Shown here: in pieces, positions 1 to 9,190 of the stretch | Position numbering within the stretch: the first letter of the stretch is position 1 | How the letters are laid out: each line of letters starts with the position of its first letter | Assembly (NCBI RefSeq): GCF_042650885.1 | Contig: NZ_JBHSBU010000001.1 | Location: 3,720,001-3,784,000, forward strand | Direction: 5' to 3' | DNA length: 64,000 nt | Source of the DNA: Chitinimonas_A lacunae | Lineage (GTDB): Bacteria > Pseudomonadota > Gammaproteobacteria > Burkholderiales > Chitinimonadaceae | The notes under the pieces: generated by a model | What the model saw: only the letters and a program-made list of their open reading frames with translations | Told to the model about the DNA's origin: nothing | Database searches by the model: none | Program-made: the position numbers and the translations under genes

Positions 1-208
1 TCGCGGTAATGGTGACGTCGCGTTTGCCGGCGACCGTCTGCATCGGGCCACCATGGCCACGCACCTCGGCGGACGGGGAGTACACGCGCAGGTATTCGCA
101 CGGCAAGCGATAGCGCTTGCCGTCGTCGAAAACGATTTCCAGCAAGCGTGAAGCGCGGTGCAGTGTCAGTTCGGTGGGTGCGGGGGTCTCGGCGCCGAGT
201 CCTGCCAT
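1..208 (-). CDS. DUF971-family protein, 3' part cut by window edge
   Basis: Read on the minus strand from ATG at 208, this gives at least 69 residues beginning MAGLGAETPAP and continuing past position 1. The segment with FDDGKRYRLPCEYLRVYSPS followed by AEVRGHGG matches the DUF971 family (related to the N-terminal domain of gamma-butyrobetaine hydroxylase), small proteins of unclear function often linked to Fe-S or ubiquinone-related genes. A ribosome site (AAGGAG on the minus strand) lies about 10 bases before the ATG, supporting the start. It is divergent from phoB. The family call is recognition of a conserved block; the function is unknown. Confidence 0.75.
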   Translation of the reverse strand, partial: MAGLGAETPAPTELTLHRASRLLEIVFDDGKRYRLPCEYLRVYSPSAEVRGHGGPMQTVAGKRDVTITA

Positions 209-365
209 CAGGGGACGTCTCCTTGAAAGTGCGCGCATGATACCCCGACCCGGCGCAGACGGTAAGCTGGGTGTTCTCCCAGGTTTGCCGAGCACTTGTA
301 ATAATTGCGTCATGCGGTCTACTTAAGCTCGCAACAAATTTTTTCGCGTTACGGGGAGAGTCGCT

Positions 366-1052
366 GTGCCTGCGAATATCTTGTTGGTCGAAGACGAACC
401 GGCGATCCAGGAGCTGATCGCCTTCAATCTGCAACAGGCCGGCCATCATGTCGTACGGGCCGATTCGGCCGAAGCGGGGCTGACCGTGGTGCGCAGTGCG
501 CTGCCCGATCTGATCCTGCTCGACTGGATGCTGCCCGGCATGTCCGGCATCGAGTTCGCCCGCAAGCTGCGCGCTGACGAGCGTACCCGTCAGGTGCCGC
601 TGATCATGCTGACCGCCCGCTCGGAAGAGCAGGACAAGGTGGTAGGCCTCGAAACCGGTGCCGACGACTACATCACCAAACCGTTCAGCCCGCGCGAGCT
701 GCAGGCGCGCATCAAGGCGGTGCTGCGGCGGCGGGCGCCGCAGATGACCGATGATGTGGTCGAGGTCAAGGGTCTGCGGCTTGACCCGGGCACCCACCGG
801 GTATCGGGCCACGGTGATACGGTCGATCTCGGCCCCACCGAATTCCGCTTGCTGCATTTCTTCATGACCCACCCAGAACGGGTGCATTCGCGTGCCCAGT
901 TGCTCGACCATGTCTGGGGCGACCATGTATTCGTCGAGGAGCGCACGGTCGATGTGCATATCCGTCGCCTGCGTTCGGCGCTGGAACCCACCGGCCACGA
1001 TGCGCTGATTCAAACCGTCCGCGGTACGGGCTACCGGCTGTCGGCGCTCTAG
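366..1052 (+). CDS. phoB: Phosphate regulon response regulator PhoB
   Basis: A 228-residue OmpR/PhoB-class response regulator. The N-terminal receiver (about residues 4-118) shows the acidic pocket (VEDE), the phospho-acceptor Asp in LLDWMLPG and the conserved Lys in ITKPFSP. The C-terminal winged helix (about 130-225) ends VRGTGYRLS. PhoB, once phosphorylated by PhoR, activates phosphate-scavenging genes through Pho boxes. The start is GTG, preceded by a GGGGAGAG ribosome site. phoR follows after 84 bases, the standard phoBR arrangement. I did not find a clear Pho box upstream. Assignment to PhoB rather than another OmpR-class regulator rests on sequence style and the PhoR partner. Confidence 0.9.
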   Translation: MPANILLVEDEPAIQELIAFNLQQAGHHVVRADSAEAGLTVVRSALPDLILLDWMLPGMSGIEFARKLRADERTRQVPLIMLTARSEEQDKVVGLETGADDYITKPFSPRELQARIKAVLRRRAPQMTDDVVEVKGLRLDPGTHRVSGHGDTVDLGPTEFRLLHFFMTHPERVHSRAQLLDHVWGDHVFVEERTVDVHIRRLRSALEPTGHDALIQTVRGTGYRLSAL

Positions 1053-1136
1053 CGCGGCCTGGTCCAAACCGTTGCGCCACGGCGCCGAGCGGGTATGCTT
1101 CGCCCCGCGCCGGGTGGCGTCATTTTTGGAGTTGTC

Positions 1137-2441
1137 ATGTTCTGGTGGCGGTCGGGTTTGTTGCTGGCAGGGTTTGCGCTGCTGGCGCTGGTGTTGCAGC
1201 CCTTTGTGGGCTGGCTGGCAGCGGAGACCATCTTCCTGCTGTTGGTGCTGGGCCTGCTCGGTTTTCATCTGCGCAATCTAGAACGGCTGGGCCGCTGGGC
1301 CCGCGATCCGCGTGCCGATGCCATCCCCGAGAGCTGGGGCGCCTGGGATTCGATCTTCAACCGGCTCTACCGGCTGGTCCGCAGCCAGGACAAGAACCAG
1401 CGCCTGCTGACTGCCACGCTCGACCGCTTTGTCGCCGCCGGCGAAGCGATGCCCGAAGGGGTGGTGGTGCTCGATGCCAATGACCGGATCGAATGGTGCA
1501 ACCCGCGCGCCATGCCCCATCTCGGACTCGACCCCAAGCGCGACCAGGGCCAGCATGTGGCCTATCTGGTGCGCCAGCCCGCCTTCCAGCAGTATCTGAC
1601 CGCCCAGGACTACAGCCAGCCAGTGATCCTGCGCAATCTGCGCGGCGCCGAAATGACCCTGTCGGTCCAGCTCGTTCCGTTCGACAGCACCCGCAAACTG
1701 CTGCTCAGCCGCGATATCACCCAGCTCGAACGGGTCCAGACCGTGCACCGCGACTTCGTGGCCAATGTCTCGCACGAGCTGCGCACGCCGCTGACGGTGA
1801 TCGGCGGTTTTGTCGAAACCCTGCTCGATATGCCGGAGCTGGACGCCCAAACCCGCGAAGCCCAACTGCGGATGATGCAGGACCAGACCCGCCGCATGCA
1901 GCGACTGGTGGAAGACCTGCTGACCCTGTCGCGGCTGGAAAACGGCGGTGAGCTGCGCGAGGACCGGGTCGATGCGGTGGCGCTGGCGCGTGTGCTGGCC
2001 AGCGAGGCCGAAGGCCTGTCGCAAGGTCGGCATCGGGTCAGCGTACTGATCGAAGACCAGCATGGCCTGCGCGGCAACTACGACGAGCTGCACAGCGCCT
2101 TCGGCAATCTGGTCAGCAATGCCGTGCGCTATACCCCCGAAGGCGGCGAAATCCGGCTCGCCTGGCGCATCGACGGCGAGTGGGGGGTCTTCAGCGTCGA
2201 AGATACCGGCATCGGCATCGAACCCCAGCATATCCCCCGCCTCACCGAGCGCTTCTACCGGGTTGACCGCGGCCGCTCACGTTCCACTGGCGGCACCGGA
2301 CTGGGGCTGGCCATCGTCAAACATATCGTGCAGCGCCATCAGGCCAGGCTGGAAATCCATAGCGAGCCCGGCCAGGGCAGCCGCTTCTCGATCCGCTTCC
2401 CTGCTGGCCGCTTGTTGGAGGCGGTGGCGGTGACGGCTTGA
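1137..2441 (+). CDS. phoR: Phosphate regulon sensor histidine kinase PhoR
   Basis: A 434-residue membrane histidine kinase. Two N-terminal hydrophobic segments (about residues 5-50) are followed by a PAS-like region (about 95-190, with ANDRIEWCNPRA). The HisKA domain holds the phospho-accepting His in NVSHELRTPLTVIGGF (about residue 215). The HATPase domain carries the N box (NLVSNAVRYTPEG), G1 (VEDTGIGI) and G2 (GGTGLGLAIVK). Architecture and length match PhoR, the partner that phosphorylates or dephosphorylates PhoB according to phosphate supply. I chose ATG 1137 because GGAG sits 7 bases upstream; an earlier in-frame ATG at 1095 has no good ribosome site. Confidence 0.9.
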   Translation: MFWWRSGLLLAGFALLALVLQPFVGWLAAETIFLLLVLGLLGFHLRNLERLGRWARDPRADAIPESWGAWDSIFNRLYRLVRSQDKNQRLLTATLDRFVAAGEAMPEGVVVLDANDRIEWCNPRAMPHLGLDPKRDQGQHVAYLVRQPAFQQYLTAQDYSQPVILRNLRGAEMTLSVQLVPFDSTRKLLLSRDITQLERVQTVHRDFVANVSHELRTPLTVIGGFVETLLDMPELDAQTREAQLRMMQDQTRRMQRLVEDLLTLSRLENGGELREDRVDAVALARVLASEAEGLSQGRHRVSVLIEDQHGLRGNYDELHSAFGNLVSNAVRYTPEGGEIRLAWRIDGEWGVFSVEDTGIGIEPQHIPRLTERFYRVDRGRSRSTGGTGLGLAIVKHIVQRHQARLEIHSEPGQGSRFSIRFPAGRLLEAVAVTA

Positions 2442-2804
2442 GGAGGCCGGACTTCCGATTGCCTTGTCGGGGCGGCCATTTCTCCGGCTCGGACGCCAAG
2501 TGAGCACGCTGCCCTCAAGATGTCTCGCCTGGGCTTGTGGTGATGCGGGACGAAGTGTGATGGGGCGGTCCGGCGCGGCAAGCGGATAGCCCTGTCCGGT
2601 GATAACGGAACAGCAAGGTTGGCAGTTTATTATCCTGCGTCGGCAACTGCCTCAATGTCGCGCCAGTTCTTGCACTAAAGCGCTGGGAATAAAAGGATAG
2701 ATGGTGCAATGCGTCAGGCATTTCCCCTGCTGTCAGCACGGTTGCAGGTCAGTGCCTTGGCTCGCTACTATCGATGTTTCCAGCCACTCTTGCCGCAACG
2801 CACC
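2442..2804. other. Intergenic region phoR-tal
   Basis: About 360 bases with no convincing gene. Open frames here lack ribosome sites and recognisable protein. The segment before 2805 should contain the transaldolase promoter, but no clear -35/-10 pair was identified. Confidence 0.5.
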
Positions 2805-3878
2805 ATGAATCCACTTCTATCTGCCAAGGCGCTGGGACAGCGCATCTGGCTCGACAATCTGTCGCGCGAACTGCTGGCCGGGCCGCTGGCGCAGTTGATC
2901 GAGCAGGACGGCCTCGCCGGCGTCACCTCAAACCCCGCCATCTTCCAGAAATCGATTTCTTCGGGTCAGGGCTACGCCGAAGACCTGGCCCGCCTCAAAG
3001 CCCAGCCGCTCGACGCCGAACAGCGTTTCGAGGCGCTGGCGGTGCCGGATGTCCAGGCAGCCTGTGATCTGTTCGCTGCCACCTACCGCGACAGCGACGG
3101 CCTGGACGGCTATGTCAGCCTTGAAGTGTCGCCTCGCCTGGCCCAGGATGGCCCGGGCACGCTGGCCGCTGCGCGACGGCTGTGGGCGGCGATCGACCGG
3201 CCCAATGCCATGATCAAGATTCCCGCTACGGCAGCCAGCCTGCCGGCTTTCAGCCAGGCCATCGCCGAAGGCATCAATGTCAATGTGACGCTGATGTTTG
3301 GGCAGCTCCACTGTGATCAGGTATTCGATGCCTATTCCGAAGGTCTGCGTCGTCGCCATGCTGCCGGTGGCGATCTGAGCCGGGTGCGGTCGGTGGCGAG
3401 CCTGTTCCTGTCGCGGGTCGACACCCTAATCGACCGTCGGCTCGATGAGCTGGGCGGTGAAGCGCTGGCGCTGCGTGGCCAGGTGGCCGTATCGATGGCC
3501 AAAGTGGCCTATCGGCGCTGGCAGCAACGTTTCTCCGCGGCCGAGTTTGCCGAACTGGCGGCTGCCGGCGCCCGGCCGCAGCGGCTGTTGTGGGCCAGCA
3601 CCGGCACCAAGAATCCGGCCTATTCCGATCTGCTTTATGTCGACAACCTGATCGGCCCGGAAACCGTCAACACCCTGCCCGACGCCACCTTGGCCGCCTT
3701 CCGCGACCACGGCTCGGCTGCGCCGCGACTGCTCGACGAGGTGGACCATGCCGAGGCGGTACTGCGTCAGGCCGCGGTACTTGGCATCGATCTCGATGCG
3801 GCTGCGGTGCAGTTGCAGCTGGAAGGTTTGAAACTGTTCGATCAGGCTTTCGACCAGTTGCTGGCGCTGCTCGATTGA
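2805..3878 (+). CDS. tal: Transaldolase
   Basis: A 357-residue cytoplasmic enzyme of the non-oxidative pentose phosphate pathway, moving a dihydroxyacetone unit between sedoheptulose-7-phosphate and glyceraldehyde-3-phosphate. Family marks include the N-terminal VTSNPAIFQKSI block, the EVSPRLA strand, the Schiff-base Lys within MIKIPAT and the following INVNVTLMFG. Length and the insertion pattern after RVRSVASLFLSRVD fit the longer transaldolase subfamily of betaproteobacteria and cyanobacteria. ATG 2805 is chosen because it begins directly before the conserved fold; upstream in-frame ATGs add a non-conserved leader. A strong terminator follows, so it looks monocistronic. Confidence 0.93.
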   Translation: MNPLLSAKALGQRIWLDNLSRELLAGPLAQLIEQDGLAGVTSNPAIFQKSISSGQGYAEDLARLKAQPLDAEQRFEALAVPDVQAACDLFAATYRDSDGLDGYVSLEVSPRLAQDGPGTLAAARRLWAAIDRPNAMIKIPATAASLPAFSQAIAEGINVNVTLMFGQLHCDQVFDAYSEGLRRRHAAGGDLSRVRSVASLFLSRVDTLIDRRLDELGGEALALRGQVAVSMAKVAYRRWQQRFSAAEFAELAAAGARPQRLLWASTGTKNPAYSDLLYVDNLIGPETVNTLPDATLAAFRDHGSAAPRLLDEVDHAEAVLRQAAVLGIDLDAAAVQLQLEGLKLFDQAFDQLLALLD

Positions 3879-3902
3879 CGCGGCACTGATACAGCAATGA
3901 AT

Positions 3903-3939
3903 AAAAGGGTTTTGCATAAAAAATGCAAAACCCTTTTTT
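3903..3939 (+). terminator. Rho-independent terminator after transaldolase
   Basis: A perfect 15-bp stem (3903-3917 with 3923-3937), a 5-base loop and a run of T bases at its 3' end, about 25 bases after the tal stop. Because the stem itself is A/T flanked it could work in both directions. Confidence 0.9.
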
Positions 3940-4183
3940 GTTGGCTTAATTCCTGGCAAAGCTTTTTCTGGAAATTTGCTATTTTGGCTTCTGGCGCACT
4001 GTCGGGCTGGAGCCTGTCCACTTAAATCGGAGTCGCCGCCAAACCTCGCCGGCGCCTTGAGGTCCGGACATGCGGACGCCGAATTGTCTGGAAATGTTCT
4101 GATTTCGCTATCGATGAGGCAAAGAGTGGGGATTGCTCGACGCTTTTTCTGCTCGGTAGAGCTGCTTGTCGAGTCGATGCCCA
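3940..4183. other. Intergenic region tal-kup
   Basis: Convergent gene ends. Apart from the terminators at either side I see no gene; an 84-codon open frame at 3976-4230 overlaps the kup terminator and has no recognisable product. Confidence 0.5.
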
Positions 4184-4221
4184 GAGAAAAAAGCATGGCC
4201 AGCGTCGTCAGACGGCTGGCC
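4184..4221 (-). terminator. Terminator after kup
   Basis: On the minus strand a stem of about 10 bp (4211-4221 with 4197-4206, one bulge) around a 4-base loop is followed by a T run (complement of 4186-4192). It lies about 30 bases beyond the kup stop. Confidence 0.75.
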
Positions 4222-4251
4222 ATTCGATGAAGCCTGAGCGCGAATCCGGCC

Positions 4252-6162
4252 CTACATCTCGATCTGCGTTCCCATCTCAACCACCCGGTTGGGCGGAATC
4301 TTGAAGAAGTCGGTCGGTCGGGCGGCGTTGCGCTGCATCAGGGCGAACAGGCGGCGGCGCAGCCAGGAGAACACCGGTTCCTTGGCGTCGACAATGGTTT
4401 CGCGCGACAGGAAGAAGCTGGTGGTCATCAGCTCGAAATCGATCTGGTGGGTTTCTGCGAGCAGCGCAAGGATGTCGGGCACCGACGGTTCTTCCTTAAA
4501 GCCATAGGTCGCCACCACTTTCCAGAACGAGGGCGAGAGTTGCTCGACCTGGAGGCGTTCCTTCATGGCCACGTAAGGCTCGTCGGTCGATTGGATGGTC
4601 AGGAAGACCACCTGCTCGTGCAGTACCTTATTGTGTTTGAGGTTATGCAGCAGTGCGTGCGGCACGGTATCGGTGCTGCCGGTCATGAAGACGGCGGTGC
4701 CGTCGACCCGATGCGGCGGGTTGGCCTCGATCGACTCGACGAACATGGCAAGCGGCAATTCGCCGTCGTGCAGACGGTGGAACAGGGCACGTCGTCCGCG
4801 TTTCCAGGTGGTCATCAGGAAGAAGGTGAAGCTGGCGATCACCACCGGCACCCAGCCGCCATCGAGGAACTTCATCGCATTGGCGCTGAAGAACGCCAAG
4901 TCGATCATCATAAACAGCGCCAGCAGTGCAAACAGCGCATAACGCTTGGCCGGCGAGCGCAGGATGCTCTCGCGGCGGCCCAGCACGGCGAAAGCCATGA
5001 TCGAGGTGATCACCATGGTCATGGTGACGGCGATGCCGTAGGCCGAGGCCAGGCGTTCGGACTTCTGGAAGCCCACCACCAGCACGATCACCGCCGCCAG
5101 CAGTGCCCAGTTGATGCCGGGAATATAGATCTGGCCCCGCTCTTTTTCCGAGGTATGGCGGATTGCCATGCGCGGGCAGTAGCCGAGCTGGATTGCCTGC
5201 CAGGTAATGGAATAGGCGCCCGAAATCACCGCCTGCGAGGCGATCACCGCCGCCGCAGTGGCCAGGATCAGTTGCGGAATCAGGAACCAGGACGGTCCCA
5301 TCATATAAAAGGGATTGCTGACCGCTGCCGGATTGGTGAGCACCAGAGCGCCCTGGCCGAAGTAGTTCAGCACCAGCGCCGGCCAGACAAAACCGAACCA
5401 GCCAAGCCGGATCGGCTTGAGGCCGAAGTGGCCCATATCGGCATAGATCGCTTCGGCACCCGTGAGCGCCAGCACGACGGCACCCAAGGTGATAAAGGAG
5501 AGCCACGGATGGGCCAACAGGAACTGCACCGCATAGTGCGGCGATACCGCCCCCAGCACTTCGGGCGACCTGGCGATGTTGTAGATGCCCAGTACCGCCA
5601 GCATCACGAACCACGACACCATAATCGGGGCGAACAGCTTGCCTATGGTGGCCGTTCCGTGCGACTGCATGGCAAACAGCACCACCAGCACGGTGATGGT
5701 GATCGGGATGACCCAATGCTCCAGCGTCGGCGCGATCACCTTGAGCCCCTCGACTGCCGAGAGCACCGAGATCGCCGGCGTAATCATGCCGTCACCGTAA
5801 AACAGCGAGGCGCCGAAGATGCCCAGCAGGATATAGATCGAAAACTGGCCGCGCTGGCGGTGCTGGGTTCGGGTCGCCAGCGCCATCAGCGCCAGGATGC
5901 CGCCTTCGCCCCGGTTGTCGGCCCGCATGATGCAGTAGACGTACTTGAGCGATACCACCATCAGCAGCGACCAGAACACCAGCGACAGCACCCCGATAAT
6001 ATTGTCGTGGGTGAGCGGTAGGCCGTGGATCGGGTTGAAGCATTCCTTGATCGTATAGAGCGGACTGGTACCGATATCGCCATAGACGACGCCGATGGCG
6101 GCGAGCGCCAGGCCGTATAGGGGTTTCTTGCTCTGGTCTTGGTCCTGGGTGGTTTGGCTCAT
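4252..6162 (-). CDS. kup: Low-affinity potassium uptake protein Kup
   Basis: A 636-residue integral membrane protein of the KUP/HAK/KT family, which imports K+ with H+ symport. The signature GVVYGDIGTSPLYT sits near the N terminus, followed by about twelve hydrophobic segments (to about residue 455) and a hydrophilic C-terminal cytoplasmic domain, as in E. coli Kup (622 residues). ATG 6162 places the start at MSQTTQDQDQ, just before the conserved first helix; an open extension upstream to 6315 is not conserved in style and overlaps ampD. It is the downstream gene of an apparent ampD-kup pair, 46 bases apart, with its own terminator. Confidence 0.95.
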   Translation of the reverse strand: MSQTTQDQDQSKKPLYGLALAAIGVVYGDIGTSPLYTIKECFNPIHGLPLTHDNIIGVLSLVFWSLLMVVSLKYVYCIMRADNRGEGGILALMALATRTQHRQRGQFSIYILLGIFGASLFYGDGMITPAISVLSAVEGLKVIAPTLEHWVIPITITVLVVLFAMQSHGTATIGKLFAPIMVSWFVMLAVLGIYNIARSPEVLGAVSPHYAVQFLLAHPWLSFITLGAVVLALTGAEAIYADMGHFGLKPIRLGWFGFVWPALVLNYFGQGALVLTNPAAVSNPFYMMGPSWFLIPQLILATAAAVIASQAVISGAYSITWQAIQLGYCPRMAIRHTSEKERGQIYIPGINWALLAAVIVLVVGFQKSERLASAYGIAVTMTMVITSIMAFAVLGRRESILRSPAKRYALFALLALFMMIDLAFFSANAMKFLDGGWVPVVIASFTFFLMTTWKRGRRALFHRLHDGELPLAMFVESIEANPPHRVDGTAVFMTGSTDTVPHALLHNLKHNKVLHEQVVFLTIQSTDEPYVAMKERLQVEQLSPSFWKVVATYGFKEEPSVPDILALLAETHQIDFELMTTSFFLSRETIVDAKEPVFSWLRRRLFALMQRNAARPTDFFKIPPNRVVEMGTQIEM

Positions 6163-6208
6163 GGTTTTTCTTACCTTTGTCGCGGCTGTCCCGGGTGATG
6201 GGCCGCGA

Positions 6209-6796
6209 TTAGCGTTTCTCTTCTGGAAACTGAGTACCGTCCAGCGGTGGTCGCACGATGCGCGACCAGTCGAAGAACGGACCGGGGTCGGTCTTACGAG
6301 TCGGGGCGATATCACTATGGCCGACCAGATGACTGATCGGGTAGGCAGCGTACAAGGCCGTCAGCAGCCCGTTCAGGCTGTGGTACTGCGCCTCCTCGAA
6401 TGGCCAGTGATCACCGCCTTCCAGTTCGATTCCTACGGAAAAGTCGTTACAACGCTCACGCCCCAGCCAGGATGACTGACCGGCGTGCCAGGCACGATCA
6501 AGGCAGGAAACGAACTGGAGCACTTCGCCGTCGCGCCGGATCAGGAAATGGGCCGAGACGCGGTAGTGTTGCAGGCTTTCAAAACAGGGATGGGCAGCCG
6601 GATCGCAGCGGTTCTGGAACAGCCGGATCACTCCATCGCCGCCGAACTGGCCGGGCGGCAGACTGATGGCATGAATCACCACCATATCGATTGCACAGCC
6701 ACCAGGGCGGGCATCGTGATTGGGGGAGGGATGGTATTCCAGGTTCGGGAGCCAGCCGTCAGCAGCGACGGCAAGCAACGGATCGGGACAGGACAT
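6209..6796 (-). CDS. ampD: 1,6-anhydro-N-acetylmuramyl-L-alanine amidase AmpD
   Basis: About 195 residues of the N-acetylmuramoyl-L-alanine amidase type 2 family. It shows the zinc ligands and active site of cytoplasmic AmpD: His in VVIHAISLPPGQFGG, the block SVGIELEGGDHWPF, and the terminal LVGHSDIAPTRKTDPGPFFDW carrying His, Lys and Asp. AmpD recycles anhydro-muropeptides after peptidoglycan turnover, so its activity influences AmpR-type beta-lactamase induction elsewhere. No signal peptide is seen, consistent with the cytoplasmic enzyme. The start is uncertain: ATG 6796 is closest to the family N terminus; ATG 6826 and TTG 6838 are in frame. It probably shares transcription with kup. Confidence 0.92.
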   Translation of the reverse strand: MSCPDPLLAVAADGWLPNLEYHPSPNHDARPGGCAIDMVVIHAISLPPGQFGGDGVIRLFQNRCDPAAHPCFESLQHYRVSAHFLIRRDGEVLQFVSCLDRAWHAGQSSWLGRERCNDFSVGIELEGGDHWPFEEAQYHSLNGLLTALYAAYPISHLVGHSDIAPTRKTDPGPFFDWSRIVRPPLDGTQFPEEKR

Positions 6797-6952
6797 CGGC
6801 GGGAACGATGTATCAGGGGCGCCCATTGTGCGCCGCAAAAGTCGGATGCGCCAGTGGACAGGAAGTGGAATGGAAAGGGCGTCTGTTATTGACCACGCTC
6901 TGGCCGCACCCCACCGTCGGTCTGGCAGGGCACGGTTTCGGCGCGTCCCGGG

Positions 6953-8023
6953 CTAGTGGCTGGGCAGCAAGTCCAACTGCCCCTGCATCGCATGACGTTT
7001 TTCGTGGTCGAGCAGCCAGCGCTTGCGGGGCAGTCCGCCGCCATAGCCGATCAGCGAGCCGTCTTTGCCGATCACGCGATGGCACGGCACGATAATCGAG
7101 ACGCGGTTGGCGCCATTGGCGCTGGCGACTGCGCGTACCGCCGAGGGCCGGCCGAGCCGTTCGGCCTGTTCCATATAGCTGGCCGTCTGACCGTAGGGGA
7201 CGGTTTGCAGAATCTGCCACACGCTGCGCTGGAATTCGCTGCCGGGCAGATCGAGCGCGACGCTGAATTCGGTGCGCTGCCCCGAGAAGTATTCGCCCAT
7301 TTCCTGTACCGCCTGCCGGATATGGTCGTTTTCGCCATCGACGATCGGCGCCTTGAGTAAGCGTTGCAGATCGTTGAACTCGGTCTCGAGCGCTCTTCTA
7401 TCGACGAACTCAAGCAGGCAAACCCCTTTTTCCGTCGCGCAGACAAACATCGGCCCCAGTTGCGTAGTAAAGCGATGGATCAATATCACTTGTGCTGCCT
7501 CACTTGATGCACTCCCAGTCGGTTTCTTATAGGTGTAAGCCAGGCCATGCAGGGAGTCGTGCTCCCCCGCCTCGCGGCGACGGCGGCCTGTTTTCAGCTC
7601 TTGCAGAGCATGGTTGATACGCAGCATTCGTTGGAATGCCTGAAAAGTCATGCCGTGGTGTTTGAGGAACCAGCGCCGCACCAGCTCGGGTGAGATATCG
7701 CGCTGTTTGAGATCCCAGTCGGTGATGCGCGCTTTGAGGTGATGTCGGGCCAGATCGATCGCCGCGACCACCATCGCCGGTGCAGTGTGGCTGTTTTCGG
7801 TCGGCCGACAGATCTTGCAGGGTCGGAAACCTGCATCGAGCGCGTCCTTGAATTGGCTGTAGAACTCGACGTTCTCAAGCTTTGGCTTGCGTGCGTTGCA
7901 ACTGGCGATGCAGAACACGCCAGTGGTCCTGACGCCGACAAAGAAAACCCCAATATAGTCACGCGCCCGCTCGACGAGTGCCCGGTAATAGGTGTCGATT
8001 TGTGAAGTATCGGTGATCAGCAT
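6953..8023 (-). CDS. ada: Ada-type methylated-DNA repair protein/regulator
   Basis: A 356-residue bifunctional Ada/AdaA-type protein. The N-terminal zinc domain has the Cys ligands in GVFCIASCNARKP and CKIC (methyl-phosphotriester acceptor). An AraC-type helix-turn-helix region follows (about residues 85-175). The C-terminal methyltransferase domain carries the acceptor Cys in IIVPCHRVIG. It removes methyl groups from DNA and, when methylated, normally activates the adaptive response. Odd point: in the second helix-turn-helix the usual stretch before SLSGF...YTYKK is replaced by a short Arg/Glu-rich sequence (GRRRREAGEHDSL), so DNA binding may differ; the reading frame is intact. It stands alone, next to the AT-rich edge of the biosynthetic island. 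Confidence 0.9.
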   Translation of the reverse strand: MLITDTSQIDTYYRALVERARDYIGVFFVGVRTTGVFCIASCNARKPKLENVEFYSQFKDALDAGFRPCKICRPTENSHTAPAMVVAAIDLARHHLKARITDWDLKQRDISPELVRRWFLKHHGMTFQAFQRMLRINHALQELKTGRRRREAGEHDSLHGLAYTYKKPTGSASSEAAQVILIHRFTTQLGPMFVCATEKGVCLLEFVDRRALETEFNDLQRLLKAPIVDGENDHIRQAVQEMGEYFSGQRTEFSVALDLPGSEFQRSVWQILQTVPYGQTASYMEQAERLGRPSAVRAVASANGANRVSIIVPCHRVIGKDGSLIGYGGGLPRKRWLLDHEKRHAMQGQLDLLPSH

Positions 8024-9190
8024 AAGACGGCTGTCCAGAACAAATGATAAGAGGCATCCATTTTCGACGCCGTTGACTGCGCAGGTGCCGGAGTCTGTAG
8101 AAAATCGCTCAGCAGCACGCCTCTACCCATTACCCGCCAAGTCTACGCCAATGGCCTTCTTCCAAGAAAGCACAGCCGGGCCTGCTTTATGACTGAGCGC
8201 GGGTCAAAACTAGCTGCCAATTACTGCCTCCCTCGCGCGCAGCCTAAAAGCCCCGCTTGAGCTGCCTTTATATGGATAAGGCAGCAGGCCAGACCGGACA
8301 GTCGCTGCCGGTCTTCGGGACTTATCCTTTCAGCCGTTCTCTTGCGCTGGTCGGATTTTTCGATGGCACAAACTAGATTTTCGATATTGCTGGGCATTAT
8401 CCTTTTTTGGAACAACAGTGCTTCGTGTTGCAATGGAGTCTTAATGGTCGAGCTTTTGGGCTTTGCCGGGTAGCGATAAGCCGGAAAGCGGCTCCTGTGG
8501 GAGGTCATATGTTGCATTCCCACACGATGATTCGGTAGTAAATGGTTTTTCTCTGTTGCTTGTCAAAGGCTTGTTTTCACGATTGTTCCATAATTTGCCG
8601 ATGTGATGATCTGCACAAGCTGTTGAAAGCAATGAAGATATTGAATTTCATGGAATGCTGTTTTTGCTTGTATATTCAATATCCTTACGGCCTCAAGTAA
8701 GAAATGGGCGCTGTCAGAATTGTGTCAGTCATTTGTAAATATTTCAAAGCACCGATTAATGCAAATGCATCTTGCCTCGCTGGAAGTTGGACGCTAGTAT
8801 CCGCAGAACCTATTTTTTTGGCCGACACAAGTAAATTATGCCGTGCGACCGCTGAGAAAAATCATGCATCAGTTTTCCTAATTGATTCGGGTAAGCTGTG
8901 CAATTTCTTGGAAGCCGCCTCCAGCTTAGCTTTGCGGCCGATTTCTGGTTTTTCGCAAAATACCTGTTTTGCGTATTTTCCGTTTATATCGGCTGTCTGT
9001 GTGGCAATTGTCATGCATAAATATTTAATGCATAGCAACAGGCGCTGGAAAAACTAATCCGGTACCCTCAGTGGCTTGATATTGACTGTATCAGGCAGGG
9101 CAAGGGCGGATTTGGGCATAGTTAAAATATAAAAATTGTTGAGGCGAAGTCTGTTGCTATTGCCTCAATCTTTGCATGTGGAGGTGGTAA
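8024..9190. other. AT-rich, largely non-coding region before the biosynthetic cluster
   Basis: About 1.2 kb with clearly lower GC than its neighbours. Open frames are short (one of 117 codons at 8704-9057, one of 58 codons at 8221-8397) and their predicted proteins are not recognisable. The last 130 bases must hold the promoter for the first cluster gene, which has a GGAGGTGG ribosome site. Base composition hints that this is the left border of acquired DNA. Confidence 0.5.
8221..8397 (-). CDS. Possible small protein, 58 residues
   Basis: ATG at 8397 on the minus strand is preceded by an AAAGGA ribosome-like sequence 4-5 bases away. The product begins MPSNIENLVCAIEKSDQRKR and is charged at first, with a Cys pair and short hydrophobic stretch near the end (GLACCLIHI). 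No family is recognised. A stem-loop of 8 bp (8261-8268 with 8278-8285) lies inside it. It may be a chance open frame. Confidence 0.25.
   Translation of the reverse strand: MPSNIENLVCAIEKSDQRKRTAERISPEDRQRLSGLACCLIHIKAAQAGLLGCARGRQ

Noticed and set aside
4447..6021. 524-codon plus-strand open frame opposite kup
   Set aside because: Antisense shadow of kup with His/Arg/Gln-rich sequence and no recognisable domain.
6953..8023. Frameshifted ada pseudogene
   Set aside because: The second helix-turn-helix is atypical over a short stretch, but YTYKK and the whole methyltransferase domain continue in the same frame, so a frameshift is not needed.
8704..9057. 117-codon open frame before the biosynthetic cluster
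   Set aside because: No ribosome site, no recognisable protein, and AT-rich non-coding composition.
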